A stretch of DNA of 64,000 nt from Micromonospora zamorensis (GCF_900090275.1 NZ_LT607755.1:6262001-6326000); one strand, 5' to 3'. Counted from the first letter of the stretch, positions 8,370-17,918 are shown. Notes: generated by a model not told the origin, from the letters alone. Numbers and translations: made by a program.

Positions 8370-9695
8370 CTACGCATTCCGGCCCACCGGCTCCTTGACG
8401 CCTCGTTCCGCGATCTCCTGGGCGGCTTCGAAGTAGCTCGTCGCTCCCCGCGAACCGGGATCGTAGGTCATCACCGACTGGCCGTAGCTCGGCGCCTCCG
8501 AGACGCGGACGTTGCGGGGGATGACCGCCTGGAGGACCTTGTCGCCGAAGTGGTTCCGGACGTCCTGCTCGACGGCGTCGGCCAGCCGGGTACGGCGGTC
8601 GTACATGGTCAGCAGGATGGTGGAGACGTCGAGTTTCGGGTTGAGGTGCTGGCGTACCAGGTTGATGTTGTTGATCAGCTGGTTGAGCCCTTCCAGTGCG
8701 TAGTACTCGCACTGGATCGGAATCAGCACCTCCTGCGCGGCCACCAGAGCGTTGACCGTCAGCAGACCGAGCGAGGGTGGGCAGTCGATGAAGACGTAGT
8801 CGAACTCGCCCGGGTAGGCGGCGATCGCGCGGTCCAACCGCGACTCCCGCGCGACCACGGAGACCAGCTCGATCTCCGCGCCGGCCAGGTCGATGGTCGC
8901 GGGGACGCACCAGAGGTTGGGGATGCCCTCGACCGCCTGCGCCACCTCGGCCAGCGGAACGCTGTTGATCAGGCAGTCGTAGACGTCCGGGATGCCGGTG
9001 TGGTGGGGGACGTTGAGCCCGGTCGAGGCATTGCCCTGCGGGTCGAGGTCCACCACGAGCACCCGGTTGCCGTGCAGGGCGAGCGCCACCGCAAGGTTGA
9101 CGGTGGTGGTGGTCTTACCCACGCCGCCCTTCTGGTTGGCGACGCACATGACCCGGGTCCGGTCCGGTCGAGGCATGGTCACCTCGCCACTGGGATTCAG
9201 GATCTGCACGGCGCGCATCGCCTCCATAGCCAACGGTGGGTCATCCTCTTCGCGCGTCGGGGTTTCACGTGAAACGTACGTGGGGTCGGCCGCCACGGCG
9301 GCCAACGACTCGGTCGAAGCCACCGGTGCTTCGGCAACCGCAGGTGCGGCATCCCGAACGACTGCGGCGGTGGGCTGGTGCGGAACCGCGGGCTCGAAAC
9401 GAACCGCCGCGGCGGTGTTGCGGCGACCCGAGGTCGACCGCACCTCGGCGGCGTTGACCGGTCGGCTCAACCCCTCCGGCGTACGACGAACACTCGCCGG
9501 ATCCGGGACGGCCGCGCCCTCCGGTTGCCCCGAGCCCGGGGACTGCTCGGGTGCTACCGGCGCATCGCCGTCCGCTGGACTGGTCGGTGACCCGGTCGCG
9601 CCGGGCGACCAGCTCGGGTAGTCGGTTTCACGTGAAACGGGATCGCTGGTTGACCCGGTCACGCGTGGATCGTCGTACCTGCCGTCGTCATGCAC
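8370..9695 (-). CDS. parA: Chromosome-partitioning ATPase ParA/Soj with long N-terminal extension
   Basis: A 441-residue deviant-Walker ATPase that moves ParB-bound origins. The ATPase core starts near residue 175 (MPRPDRTRVMCVANQKGG), with Walker A lysine K194 in GGVGKTTTT and the signature lysine earlier in QKGG. DLDPQGNAST and FIDCPPSLG follow. The first 170 residues are a disordered, Pro/Ala/Thr-rich extension in which two perfect parS sites are translated as VSRET. GTG 9695 is chosen because AGGGA lies about 7 nt upstream and the coding frame continues through the extension; an internal start near the core cannot be excluded. It is the gene between rsmG and parB in the operon. Confidence 0.95.
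   Translation of the reverse strand: MHDDGRYDDPRVTGSTSDPVSRETDYPSWSPGATGSPTSPADGDAPVAPEQSPGSGQPEGAAVPDPASVRRTPEGLSRPVNAAEVRSTSGRRNTAAAVRFEPAVPHQPTAAVVRDAAPAVAEAPVASTESLAAVAADPTYVSRETPTREEDDPPLAMEAMRAVQILNPSGEVTMPRPDRTRVMCVANQKGGVGKTTTTVNLAVALALHGNRVLVVDLDPQGNASTGLNVPHHTGIPDVYDCLINSVPLAEVAQAVEGIPNLWCVPATIDLAGAEIELVSVVARESRLDRAIAAYPGEFDYVFIDCPPSLGLLTVNALVAAQEVLIPIQCEYYALEGLNQLINNINLVRQHLNPKLDVSTILLTMYDRRTRLADAVEQDVRNHFGDKVLQAVIPRNVRVSEAPSYGQSVMTYDPGSRGATSYFEAAQEIAERGVKEPVGRNA
9262..9275. promoter_or_regulatory. parS site inside parA
   Basis: A perfect GTTTCACGTGAAAC within the parA reading frame, encoding VSRET in the extension just before the ATPase core. Confidence 0.93.
9625..9638. promoter_or_regulatory. 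parS site inside parA, near its start
   Basis: A perfect GTTTCACGTGAAAC about 60 nt inside parA, in the same codon phase as the second intragenic site, so it also encodes VSRET. Confidence 0.93.
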
Positions 9696-9951
9696 CTGTC
9701 ATCCCTGCCCGCTTCGGATGGTCGGTCCGCGCCCCGGTCAACTTTGGCCACACCACGCTCGCATCCCGGAGCGTACGGCCCTCGGGAGCGATCGGAGACC
9801 CGCGACGTCCACCGCTCGCTCCACACTATCGACGCGCGGTCAGCCTACGGCGGACGGGCGCGACCGGTCCACGTCGGGTTGTCATCTCCTCGTCCATCCG
9901 TACCGGTACAACGAGGCAACCCACCAGCCGGAAGCCCGATGGCGCGAAGTG

Positions 9952-10794
9952 TCAGCGTCGGCGAGAGCGACCGGCGCGCGAGCGCTTGCTGGCCGCCGGG
10001 CGAGCCGGGCCGACCATTCGCTCGCGCACGATCTCCACCACGGTGGTCGGCGGATCGATGACCCCGACGCCGCACAGCTGCACGGTCGGCTCTCCACCAC
10101 CGAGTCGCGCCACCACCTCGGCGTGCTCTTCGATCTCCGCTGCGGCGGACGACCCCTTGAGCGCCAACAGTCGGCCGCCCCGAACCGCCAGGGGAAGGCT
10201 CCAGCCCGCCAGCCGGTCCAGTGGCGCGACCGCGCGGGCGGTCACCACGTCTCCACTGATCGGGTCCCGCCCACTCGATCCGCTGGCCGCCTCGTCCGCC
10301 CGACCCCGGAAGACCCGCACCGACTTCGCCAGGCCGAGTCGCTCGACGACCTCGATCAGGAACGAGGTTCGTCGGGCGAGCGGCTCGATCAGGGTGACAG
10401 TGAGGTCGGGACGGGCGATGGCGAGGACCAGACCCGGCAGGCCGGCGCCGGAGCCGACGTCGAGCACGGTCGCGCCGGACGGGATCCGCTCGGCGACCGC
10501 CGCGCAGTTGAGCATGTGCCGATCCCAGATCCGGGGTGCCTCCCGGGGGCCGATCAGACCGCGGACGACGCCGTCGGTGGCCAACAGTTCGGCGTACGCG
10601 GCGGCCAGGTCGAGACGGTCCCCGAAGAGGGTCAGTGCGGCCGGTGCCAGCTCGGGCGGCAGAGCCGCGTCCGCTGGCGACGGGGCGGTGCCGGGTCGGG
10701 TCGATTCAGCGTCGGCGGGCTGGACAGCGGACGGCCCGGGCGGCGTGCCGCCCGGGCCGGTCACGGTGTCGGCCGTGATGTCGTCGTGGGTCAC
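9952..10794 (-). CDS. rsmG: 16S rRNA (guanine527-N7)-methyltransferase RsmG (GidB)
   Basis: A 280-residue SAM-dependent methyltransferase that modifies G527 of 16S rRNA; loss gives low-level streptomycin resistance in other bacteria. The SAM site [17 protein letters not shown] and the upstream [14 protein letters not shown] are typical. About 45 residues of Pro/Ala/Thr-rich sequence precede the fold, and a basic [12 protein letters not shown] tail follows. GTG 10794 lies only 4 nt after the jag stop, indicating translational coupling. No in-frame ATG precedes the conserved domain. Confidence 0.94.
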   Translation of the reverse strand: MTHDDITADTVTGPGGTPPGPSAVQPADAESTRPGTAPSPADAALPPELAPAALTLFGDRLDLAAAYAELLATDGVVRGLIGPREAPRIWDRHMLNCAAVAERIPSGATVLDVGSGAGLPGLVLAIARPDLTVTLIEPLARRTSFLIEVVERLGLAKSVRVFRGRADEAASGSSGRDPISGDVVTARAVAPLDRLAGWSLPLAVRGGRLLALKGSSAAAEIEEHAEVVARLGGGEPTVQLCGVGVIDPPTTVVEIVRERMVGPARPAASKRSRAGRSRRR

Positions 10795-10798
10795 CCGG

Positions 10799-11431
10799 TC
10801 AGTCCGCCGGCCGTACGACGATGCGCCGGTTCGGCTCCACACCCTCGGACTCGCTCGCCACGCCGGACATGGCGTTGACCACGTCGTGCACGCACTTGCG
10901 CTCGAACGCGGACATCGCGTCCAGCCGGACCGGCTCGCCGTGCTCCTTGACCTTCTCGACGGCGTTCTTGGCGACCGCGGCGAGTTCCTTGCGACGGTTC
11001 GCCCGGTAGCCACCGACGTCGAGCAGCAGGCGGCTCGGCGTCCCGGTCTGCCGGAAGACGGCGAGGCGGGTGAGCTCCTGGAGGGCCTCCAGGGTCGCCC
11101 CGCGCTGGCCGACCAGATTTTGCAGCCGCTCGCCGACCACCTCGACCATGGGGCGGCCCGCGGCGACCAACTCGTCGATGTCGCCGTCGTAGTCGAGGAT
11201 GTCAAGCAGCCCCTCGACGTAGTCGGCGGCGATCTCGCTCTGCCGGAACAGGTCGCCCTCGCCGACGGCCTTCTTCGTCCGACCGCCGGTGGCGGCGGTG
11301 TCGGTGTCGTCGTCCGCCTCGGTCTCGTCTTCGGTCTCGTCGTCCTCGGTGTCGTCGCCGTTCACCGCGAGCGTTGCGGTCTCCTCCTCGTCCAGGGACT
11401 GCTCGGCGCGGGGGATGCTGGTCTCGGTCAC
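10799..11431 (-). CDS. jag: Jag/KhpB-type RNA-binding protein (KH-R3H)
   Basis: A 210-residue homologue of SpoIIIJ-associated Jag (KhpB/EloR). Residues 1-60 are highly acidic (repeated Asp/Glu/Thr). A KH-like region follows ([20 protein letters not shown]), and then the R3H domain with [17 protein letters not shown] near the C-terminus. Jag proteins act with YidC and in control of cell elongation through RNA binding. GTG 11431 is chosen because GGAG lies 8 nt upstream; the open frame continues further but without a ribosome-binding site. Coupled to rsmG downstream. Confidence 0.93.
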   Translation of the reverse strand: MTETSIPRAEQSLDEEETATLAVNGDDTEDDETEDETEADDDTDTAATGGRTKKAVGEGDLFRQSEIAADYVEGLLDILDYDGDIDELVAAGRPMVEVVGERLQNLVGQRGATLEALQELTRLAVFRQTGTPSRLLLDVGGYRANRRKELAAVAKNAVEKVKEHGEPVRLDAMSAFERKCVHDVVNAMSGVASESEGVEPNRRIVVRPAD

Positions 11432-11605
11432 GGTCTCATCTCCGTACTCGCTCGGCCGGACCGTCGGGTCCGACTGGTTTCCCGGGGCCGGCGGGAGGTC
11501 GCCGGTGCCCACAGGCACGTCTGTACGGGCAGTGTCGCCCGTGGCCGCGCGGTGCGCGGTCGGTTCCGCCCGGCGCCGGCCTCGCGGCGGCTGCACAGTG
11601 CGGAA

Positions 11606-11637
11606 CGGGCCGCCACCAGTCACCTGGCGGCGGCCCG
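11606..11637 (-). terminator. Hairpin between yidC and jag
   Basis: CGGGCCGCCACCAG at 11606-11619 pairs with CTGGCGGCGGCCCG at 11624-11637 with one mismatch and a 4-nt loop. It sits 7 nt after the yidC stop within an otherwise co-directional cluster, so partial termination or an RNA-processing site would separate yidC from jag expression. Confidence 0.55.
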
Positions 11638-11643
11638 CAGAGG

Positions 11644-12636
11644 TCAGCCCTGCCGCTTGGCGGGGCGGTTCTTCTTCGGGTTGTTCGTCGGCTTGGCACC
11701 CGGCTTCGGCCCGGCCACCTTGGGCGCGGTGGCCTTGACCGGCGCCGGCGGAGCCGACTTGCCACGGCCGAACAGGCCGCCGGTCTTGGCAGGCTGCACC
11801 GGGTTACGGCTGGCAGCGGGGGCCACGGCCTTCTTGGCGGTCACCGGCGGCGGGAACTTCCGCAGCACCCACTGCTGCTGTCCGAGGGTGAAGAGGTTGT
11901 TGGTGACCCAGTAGATGATCACACCGATCGGGAAGATCGCGCCGGAGATCAGCAGTGACGCGGGGATGCCGTAGAGCATCAGGCGCTGGATCATCCGCTG
12001 CTGCGGGTCCTCAGCCCAGCCGGTCTTGAGGATCATCTGACGGCTGGTCAGGTAGGTGGTCGCGATCATGACCAGGACCAGGACACCAGCAATGATCTTC
12101 ACGGTGGTGCCGTTGGCGCCGAGGCTGGCCAGCTCGTCCGCGGTGGAGCCGAACTTGCCGGCGATCGGGGCGGTGAAGAGCTTCGCCTCCGAGGCGCTCT
12201 GGAACTGGTCGACGGTCCAGCCGTAGAGGGTCTTGCTCTGCTTGTCCGGGTCGAGGCGGCGCAGCACGTGGAAGAGGCCGAGGAAGACCGGGATCTGAAG
12301 GAACATCGGAAGGCAACCCATCAGCGGGTTGGCCTTCTCCTTTTTGTACAGCTCCATCATTTCTTTCTGGAGCGTCTCCCGGTCACCCTTGTGCTTCTCC
12401 TGAAGCTCCTTGACCTTGGGCTGGAGCGCCTGCATCGCCCGCTGCGACTTGATCTGCTTGACGAAGACGGGGAACAGGATCACCCGGACGGTGACCACCA
12501 GGAAGACGATGGACAGGATCCAGGCGAAGTTGGTGCCGATGACCGCGCCGACCGGCACCCCGATGGCGTCCCAGGCAGAGTGCCAGGTCAGCAGGATCCA
12601 CGAAATCGCATAGTAGATCCAGTCAAGACTGAACAA
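11644..12636 (-). CDS. yidC: Membrane protein insertase YidC/OxaI
   Basis: A 330-residue integral membrane insertase of the Gram-positive short type, lacking the large periplasmic domain. Five hydrophobic segments are visible near residues 5-25, 38-60, 106-125, 180-198 and 225-250. Between segments 2 and 3 lies the charged cytosolic hairpin (KVKELQEKHKGDRETLQKEM). The C-terminus is long and basic (Lys/Pro/Ala-rich), typical of ribosome-interacting tails. The start is a TTG at 12636, supported by GGAG 8 nt upstream and by the first residues FSLDWIYYAISW matching the family. It lies immediately downstream of yidD. Confidence 0.96.
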   Translation of the reverse strand: MFSLDWIYYAISWILLTWHSAWDAIGVPVGAVIGTNFAWILSIVFLVVTVRVILFPVFVKQIKSQRAMQALQPKVKELQEKHKGDRETLQKEMMELYKKEKANPLMGCLPMFLQIPVFLGLFHVLRRLDPDKQSKTLYGWTVDQFQSASEAKLFTAPIAGKFGSTADELASLGANGTTVKIIAGVLVLVMIATTYLTSRQMILKTGWAEDPQQRMIQRLMLYGIPASLLISGAIFPIGVIIYWVTNNLFTLGQQQWVLRKFPPPVTAKKAVAPAASRNPVQPAKTGGLFGRGKSAPPAPVKATAPKVAGPKPGAKPTNNPKKNRPAKRQG

Positions 12637-12639
12637 TTC

Positions 12640-12927
12640 TCAGGCTCCAGTCACATCGGCGCGGCGGCGACCGCCCGGCTCCGGCACCGGGTCATGTCCA
12701 CCAGGGTGGAAGGGGTGGCAGCGCAACAGCCGCCGGACCGCGAGCGCGGCTCCCCGGAGGGCACCGTGCCGGGCCACCGCCTCCTGGGCGTACGCACTGC
12801 ACGACGGGTAGAACCGACAGCGGGCCGGCAGTGCCGGACTTATCCACCGACGGTACGCGATGATGGGTGCGATCAGCACCCTGGCACCGGTTGACGTGGG
12901 GCGCGGGGTGGTCGGGTCGGCACTCAT
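12640..12927 (-). CDS. yidD: Membrane protein insertion efficiency factor YidD
   Basis: A 95-residue protein of the small YidD family, thought to help YidC-dependent insertion. The three conserved cysteines appear in [18 protein letters not shown] context ([21 protein letters not shown]) and in [15 protein letters not shown], as expected. ATG 12927 overlaps the rnpA stop by 4 nt (ATGA), and the stop lies just before the yidC start, so this is a tightly packed operon. Confidence 0.95.
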   Translation of the reverse strand: MSADPTTPRPTSTGARVLIAPIIAYRRWISPALPARCRFYPSCSAYAQEAVARHGALRGAALAVRRLLRCHPFHPGGHDPVPEPGGRRRADVTGA

Positions 12928-13340
12928 CGGGACCGCCGCTCTCGGGACGACCGGGCAACCGCGAGGGCGGCGTCCAGGTCGGTGGCGAGTCGGGGGTACG
13001 ACGCCTCGGCCGCGGCGGGCAACGCTCGGACGACCAGGGTGCTGCCCTCGGGCAGAGCGGCGAGCCGCTCTCGGACCAGCTCCCGTAGTCGGCGCTGGAC
13101 CTTGTTGCGGGTCACCGCGTTGCCGACGGCCTTGGACACGACGAAGCCGGCGCGGGACGGCGCGGAGGGCTGCTCCGCACTGTTGTCCCGCACCGGCTGC
13201 GACGAGGTCGGTGTGCTCGGGTCGGCGCTCACCGGCATGGTCAGGTGGACCACGACGGCGCCACGTCCGGCGCGCCGGCCACCACGGACCGCTGCGGCGA
13301 AGTCAGTGCTGCGCCGCAGTCGCTGCGCGGCGGCCAGCAC
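12924..13340 (-). CDS. rnpA: Ribonuclease P protein component RnpA
   Basis: A 138-residue basic protein that binds the RNase P RNA for tRNA 5'-end maturation. It begins [18 protein letters not shown], which matches the actinobacterial family start, and carries the signature [21 protein letters not shown]. Between the first beta strand (GAVVVHL) and the signature there is an insert of about 25 residues rich in Ser/Pro/Thr that is longer than in most RnpA proteins. GTG 13340 is chosen by family alignment; an upstream ATG at 13436 would overlap rpmH and add unrelated residues. Confidence 0.93.
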   Translation of the reverse strand: MLAAAQRLRRSTDFAAAVRGGRRAGRGAVVVHLTMPVSADPSTPTSSQPVRDNSAEQPSAPSRAGFVVSKAVGNAVTRNKVQRRLRELVRERLAALPEGSTLVVRALPAAAEASYPRLATDLDAALAVARSSRERRSR

Positions 13341-13374
13341 GACTGCCCACGTTCCCTGGACCGGCCCGGTCGGC

Positions 13375-13512
13375 TCAGGCCGACAGGGTGGTGCGACCCT
13401 TGGCGCGACGGCTCGAGAGGATGGCACGGCCGGCACGGGTGCGCATGCGCAGCCGGAAGCCGTGGGTCTTCGCGCGCCGGCGGTTGTTCGGCTGGTAGGT
13501 GCGCTTGCTCAC
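13375..13512 (-). CDS. rpmH: 50S ribosomal protein bL34
   Basis: A 45-residue, very basic ribosomal protein: [18 protein letters not shown] followed by the conserved [19 protein letters not shown] block. GTG 13512 has GGAGAG about 7 nt upstream. It is the first gene of the rpmH-rnpA-yidD-yidC-jag-rsmG-parA-parB minus-strand series and diverges from dnaA. Confidence 0.98.
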   Translation of the reverse strand: MSKRTYQPNNRRRAKTHGFRLRMRTRAGRAILSSRRAKGRTTLSA

Positions 13513-13669
13513 GTCAGGCTCTCCGTTTTCGTACGCGCCCCGTGCGACGGGATCGCCGGGGTCGTGTGGTGGTCCAGGCCACCTCGACGGTGGCCCACGA
13601 TCGGTGCTGTCCGGCGGAGCGGAACCTCGGCGGTGCGGGGGATGCGACCGCGGACAGCAAGCACCCATC

Positions 13670-13695
13670 ACCCTAGCAGAGGGCGAGAAAGCAAC
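13670..13695 (-). promoter_or_regulatory. Candidate rpmH promoter
   Basis: Reading toward rpmH, TAGGGT (13670-13675) could serve as a -10 box with CGGTTG about 16 nt upstream. The transcript would have a leader of about 150 nt. Visual match only. Confidence 0.3.
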
Positions 13696-13815
13696 CGTTC
13701 CAGCCTACGCAGGGGTGCAATGACCGTCAAACACCCCGAGGAGCGGCCAACGGGACGCGCCCGGGCCGAAGGGCGGTTTTCGCTGATGCCGAGAAGGGTG
13801 CCGCCGCGTCGCCGG

Positions 13816-13845
13816 TTGATGGCGCAGGGACAACGCTGTTACCGT
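13816..13845 (+). promoter_or_regulatory. Candidate dnaA promoter
   Basis: TTGATG at 13816-13821, an 18-nt spacer and TACCGT at 13840-13845 resemble a vegetative sigma promoter. The predicted transcript start is about 285 nt before the dnaA start codon and upstream of the two DnaA-box-like sequences at 14006-14024. Confidence 0.4.
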
Positions 13846-14005
13846 GCCCGATTGCGGTGAGCGTCGGAAGCTCCGGTCGTCGCACAGGCAAGACCGGACA
13901 AGGCAGTGAATCGTTCGGCACGGTGAACCCGCTTCAGCGCCCGTTCAGGCAGGGGCAGGTCCCACCCGCGTCCGGCGGGCGGCCACAATCGGTCGGTACA
14001 CAGGC

Positions 14006-14024
14006 TGTGGATAACTTGTGGATG
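14006..14024. promoter_or_regulatory. DnaA boxes upstream of dnaA
   Basis: TGTGGATAA at 14006-14014 (a perfect TTATCCACA on the other strand) is followed directly by TTGTGGATG at 14016-14024. Located between the candidate promoter and the start codon, they could support dnaA autoregulation. Confidence 0.65.
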
Positions 14025-14137
14025 ACCACCGGTCGACCGTCAGGTGGGTGTTGTTCCACCCGCGAACGCGGCGGGCCCGGGACGGCCGGCTGGCAGACAG
14101 CGGCGGCCGGGAGCAGAGGCGAGGGGGTGGCACGACG

Positions 14138-15967
14138 GTGGCCGGTACGACCGACCTTGCCGCAGTGTGGTTAGCGGCGACCGACGAGCTGGCCGACGAG
14201 ATCATCTCCGCCCAGCAGCGTGCCTATCTCCGGCTGACCCGGCTGCGGGCGATCGTCGAGGACACCGCGCTGCTCTCCGTCCCGGACGCGTTCACCCGCG
14301 ACGTGATCGAGTCCCGGCTGCGCCCGGCGATCACCGAGGCGCTGACCCGCCGGCTCGGCCGGCCGATCCAGGTGGCGGTCACCGTTCGGGTCGCGGAGGA
14401 CGCCACGGGCCGACCCGCCGGCACTGTCTACCGCAGCGCTCCGGAAGCCAGCCCGTTCGACGTCGAGGGTCAGGCTGCCGCATCCTTCGACGACGACCAG
14501 GGCGCTCGGACGCATGCCGATGCCCTGATCCCTGAGCAGTCACACGCGCCGCGTACGCCCGAGCCGGCCGCGCCACCCGCACCCGCGGGTCCGCCGCTCG
14601 CGCCGAGCGTCGACGCGCATCGTCCCGGGATGATCCCCGCCAGCAGGGACGGGCAGGAGGCGCTGTTCAGTGCCTCCTTCGCGGAGCCGATGCGGTCGCC
14701 CCGACCTGGAGCGGACCGGCGCGGCTACGACGAGCAGACCGGTCGCCTGGATCAGCCGGGCCCGGACACCCGTCCCTACGAGCCCCGCTACCGGGAAGAC
14801 TCGGCGTCGCCGCGCGACCAGCACGTGATCCGCGCGCTGCCCCGGGACAGCGGAACGGACAGCGGCCCGGGCCGCAGCGGTGTGGACCATCGCGCGGGTG
14901 GCCGCGACGACCGCCGGCTGCCCGGCGCCGACACCGGCGGCAACCGGCTCAACCCGAAGTACATGTTCGAGACGTTCGTCATCGGCTCGTCCAACCGGTT
15001 CGCGCACGCGGCGAGCGTGGCGGTGGCGGAGTCGCCTGCGAAGGCGTACAACCCGCTGTTCATCTACGGCCACTCCGGCCTGGGCAAGACCCACCTGCTG
15101 CATGCCATCGGGCACTACGCCACGACGCTCGGCAACGCCCGCTCGGTCCGGTACGTCTCGACCGAGGAGTTCACCAACGACTTCATCAACTCGCTCCGGG
15201 ACGACAAGACCAGTGCGTTCCAGCGGCGCTACCGCGACGTCGACATCCTGCTGATCGACGACATCCAGTTCCTGGAGAACCGCGAGCGCACCCAGGAGGA
15301 GTTCTTCCACACCTTCAACACGCTGCACAACGCCAACAAGCAGATCGTGATCACCTCCGACCGGTCGCCGCGGCAGCTCGCCACCCTTGAGGACCGGATG
15401 CGAACCCGGTTCGAGTGGGGTCTGCTGGCCGACATCCAGCCGCCGGACCTGGAGACGCGGATCGCGATCCTGCAGAAGAAGGCGGCGCAGGAGCGGATGT
15501 ACGCCCCGCCGGACGTGTTGGAGTTCATCGCGTCCCGGGTGTCGAACTCGATCCGGGAACTGGAGGGGGCGCTGATCCGGGTGACGGCGTTCGCCAGCCT
15601 GACCCGGTCGACCGTCGAGCTGTCCCTGGCCGAGGAGGTGCTTCGGGACTTCATGCCCGACGGCGCCGGGCCGGAGATCAACGCCGACCAGATCATGGCC
15701 TCGACCGCTGACTACTTCGGGGTGAGCCTGGAGGACCTGCGCGGTCAGTCCCGGTCGCGGGTGCTCGTCAACGCCCGCCAGGTGGCCATGTACCTGTGTC
15801 GGGAGCTGACCGAGCTGTCACTGCCCCGGATCGGGCAGGCCTTCGGTGGCCGGGACCACACCACTGTCATGCACGCCGACCGGAAGATCCGTCAGCAGAT
15901 GGCGGAGCGCCGCTCGCTCTACAACCAGATCGCCGAGCTGACCAACCGCATCAAGCAGAACAGCTGA
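14138..15967 (+). CDS. dnaA: Chromosomal replication initiator DnaA
   Basis: A 609-residue AAA+ initiator that binds DnaA boxes and unwinds oriC. Domain I occupies roughly residues 1-90. Domain II (about 90-270) is a long Pro/Arg/Gly/Asp-rich linker, longer than in most bacteria and typical of filamentous actinobacteria. Domain III starts at [20 protein letters not shown], with Walker [11 protein letters not shown] (K317) and Walker [10 protein letters not shown]. Domain IV ends with [15 protein letters not shown], the DNA-recognition signature. GTG 14138 has GAGGGGG about 9 nt upstream and gives the expected N-terminus. A strong terminator follows. Confidence 0.98.
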   Translation: MAGTTDLAAVWLAATDELADEIISAQQRAYLRLTRLRAIVEDTALLSVPDAFTRDVIESRLRPAITEALTRRLGRPIQVAVTVRVAEDATGRPAGTVYRSAPEASPFDVEGQAAASFDDDQGARTHADALIPEQSHAPRTPEPAAPPAPAGPPLAPSVDAHRPGMIPASRDGQEALFSASFAEPMRSPRPGADRRGYDEQTGRLDQPGPDTRPYEPRYREDSASPRDQHVIRALPRDSGTDSGPGRSGVDHRAGGRDDRRLPGADTGGNRLNPKYMFETFVIGSSNRFAHAASVAVAESPAKAYNPLFIYGHSGLGKTHLLHAIGHYATTLGNARSVRYVSTEEFTNDFINSLRDDKTSAFQRRYRDVDILLIDDIQFLENRERTQEEFFHTFNTLHNANKQIVITSDRSPRQLATLEDRMRTRFEWGLLADIQPPDLETRIAILQKKAAQERMYAPPDVLEFIASRVSNSIRELEGALIRVTAFASLTRSTVELSLAEEVLRDFMPDGAGPEINADQIMASTADYFGVSLEDLRGQSRSRVLVNARQVAMYLCRELTELSLPRIGQAFGGRDHTTVMHADRKIRQQMAERRSLYNQIAELTNRIKQNS

Positions 15968-16007
15968 GGCGTACGCCAGCCGTCGCGACGGCACTCAGTT
16001 CGGGACA

Positions 16008-16044
16008 CGCCCGGCCGGAATCTCCGGCCGGGCGGTCTTTTTTT
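16008..16044 (+). terminator. Rho-independent terminator of dnaA
   Basis: CGCCCGGCCGGA at 16008-16019 pairs perfectly with TCCGGCCGGGCG at 16023-16034 and is followed by a run of seven T (16038-16044). It separates dnaA transcription from oriC. Confidence 0.93.
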
Positions 16045-16744
16045 CGTCCTCGGCTGGACTCTCGACATGGTGCAGACCACAGCATTGAGGCCGTGACCGC
16101 CTCGATGCCCACTCGTTGTCCACAGCTCGTCATCCACCGTCGGTGGATAACTACGGTCCGTCTTTCGCCGGTTACCCACAGGCTGTGGAGAAACCCTGTG
16201 TACGGAGCTGTGGACGCCTGGGGACAACGGTCACGTTATCCACCGATGACGGTCCACCTGTGCATGAGCTGTTGAAGGTTCTGGGGATGAAGGCAATGGT
16301 GATCTTCACCGTGATCCACAGGCTTGGGGAGAAAGTCGGTGGATTACCGGTGGACAACCGGTGGACAACGGTGGACAACCGGCCGGCCGGAGCGGGCTGT
16401 GGACACGCGAGCCAGTTGTACCCCCGGTTCTCCACAGCTAAATCACCTGTGGATACCCTCTCTGAGCTGCGCAGACCCGGGTTGTCCACAGTTTGCACAG
16501 GTGCGATGAAGACGATGAGTTATCTCTTCTAAGAGAACAAAAACCAATCATCACCGTTGGGCTTTCTGTGGATCGGGCCGAACGCTGCCGGATCAGCCGG
16601 TCAGCACCGACACGATCCATGGGGTCGGGCGCACAGCCGATGCCTACGCGCCCTAAGGTGCGATGGGTACCCGCACGGTTGGGCGGGACGGTAGGCAGCG
16701 GTCGGCATGAGAGAGTTGTCGCTGACGTCGACGCGGAGGCATTG
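16045..16744. other. Chromosomal origin oriC
   Basis: The dnaA-dnaN spacer holds about 15 DnaA-box-like 9-mers on both strands. Perfect TTGTCCACA occurs at 16116-16124 and 16482-16490. Others are at 16130, 16142, 16172, 16184, 16209, 16236, 16312, 16338, 16398, 16428 and 16448 (start positions). Three GGTGGACAA copies at 16349, 16360 and 16370 are about one helical turn apart. A locally AT-rich stretch at 16515-16556 is the best candidate for the duplex-unwinding element, next to the dnaN side. No gene is credible in this interval. Confidence 0.95.
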
Positions 16745-17878
16745 ATGAAGTTCCGAGTAGAGCGCGACGCGCTCGCTGAGGCCGTAGCCTGGACCGCGAA
16801 GAGCCTGCCCAACCGGCCATCCGTACCGGTGCTGGCCGGGGTGATGCTCCGCGTCACCGACGGCAACCTGCGGGTCTCCGGGTTCGACTACGAGGTCTCC
16901 AGCCAGGTCACCGTCGAGGTGCAGGGTGACGCCGACGGCGCCGCTCTCGTCTCCGGCCGCCTGCTCGCCGAGATCACCAAGGCGCTGCCGGCCAAGCCGG
17001 TCGACATCGCCGCGGTCGGCGCCCACCTCGAGCTGGTCTGCGGCAGCGCCCGGTTCACCCTGCCCACCATGCCGGTGGAGGACTATCCCGCGCTGCCCGA
17101 GATGCCGCAGAGCGCCGGCACTGTCGACGCCGCCGCGTTCGCCACGGCGGTCTCCCAGGTGGCCATCGCGGCCGGCCGGGACGAGACCCTGCCGATGATG
17201 ACCGGCGTCCGCGTCGAGCTGTCCGGCAACACGCTGTCGATGCTCGCCACCGACCGTTACCGGCTGGCGCTGCGCGAGATCCAGTGGCGGCCGGACGACC
17301 CCGACGTGAGCATCAACGCCCTGGTGCCCGCCCGCACCCTGAACGACACCGCCAAGGCTCTCGGCCCGCTGGGCGGCGAGGTCACCCTCGCCCTCGCCCA
17401 GGGCGCTGCCGGCGAGGGCATGGTCGGTCTGGCCGGCGGCACCCGACGCACCACCAGCCGCCTGCTCGACGGCGCCAACTACCCGCCGGTGCGTTCGCTC
17501 TTCCCGGCCACCCACAACGCCGCGGCCCGGGTGCCGGTCAGCACCCTGATCGAGGTCGTCAAGCGGGTCGCGCTTGTTGCCGAGCGCACGACCCCGGTGC
17601 TGCTCAGCTTCAGCGCCGACGGCCTGGTGGTCGAGGCCGGCGGTTCCGAGGAGGCCCGGGCCAGCGAGGCGATGGAGGCCACCTTCACCGGCGACGCGCT
17701 GACCATCGGGTTCAACCCGCAGTACCTCATCGACGGCCTGGCCAACCTGGGCTCCCAGACCGCCGTTCTCTCGTTCGTCGACGCTTTCAAGCCCGCGGTG
17801 ATCTCTCCCGCCGACGAGGATGGCGAGGTAATTCCGGGGTACCGGTACCTCATCATGCCGATCCGCGTCTCTCGCTGA
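16745..17878 (+). CDS. dnaN: DNA polymerase III beta sliding clamp
   Basis: A 377-residue beta clamp that encircles DNA and tethers polymerase III and repair enzymes. It starts MKFRVERDALAEAVAWTAKS and shows the three repeated clamp domains; LSMLATDRYRLALREIQW lies at the domain 2 signature, and the C-terminus YRYLIMPIRVSR is the typical end of the peptide-binding domain. The ATG at 16745 fits the family start, although a clear ribosome-binding site is only weakly seen (GGAGGCATTG). It is followed 40 nt later by gnd. Confidence 0.98.
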   Translation: MKFRVERDALAEAVAWTAKSLPNRPSVPVLAGVMLRVTDGNLRVSGFDYEVSSQVTVEVQGDADGAALVSGRLLAEITKALPAKPVDIAAVGAHLELVCGSARFTLPTMPVEDYPALPEMPQSAGTVDAAAFATAVSQVAIAAGRDETLPMMTGVRVELSGNTLSMLATDRYRLALREIQWRPDDPDVSINALVPARTLNDTAKALGPLGGEVTLALAQGAAGEGMVGLAGGTRRTTSRLLDGANYPPVRSLFPATHNAAARVPVSTLIEVVKRVALVAERTTPVLLSFSADGLVVEAGGSEEARASEAMEATFTGDALTIGFNPQYLIDGLANLGSQTAVLSFVDAFKPAVISPADEDGEVIPGYRYLIMPIRVSR

Positions 17879-17918
17879 TCGCGCCCAGCAACACCCAGAT
17901 CCACGGAGGTAGAAACAC

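Noticed and set aside
16338..16380. The GGTGGACAA triplet as a CRISPR-like or satellite repeat
   Set aside because: The units match reversed DnaA boxes with helical spacing and lie in oriC; no spacer-repeat structure exists.
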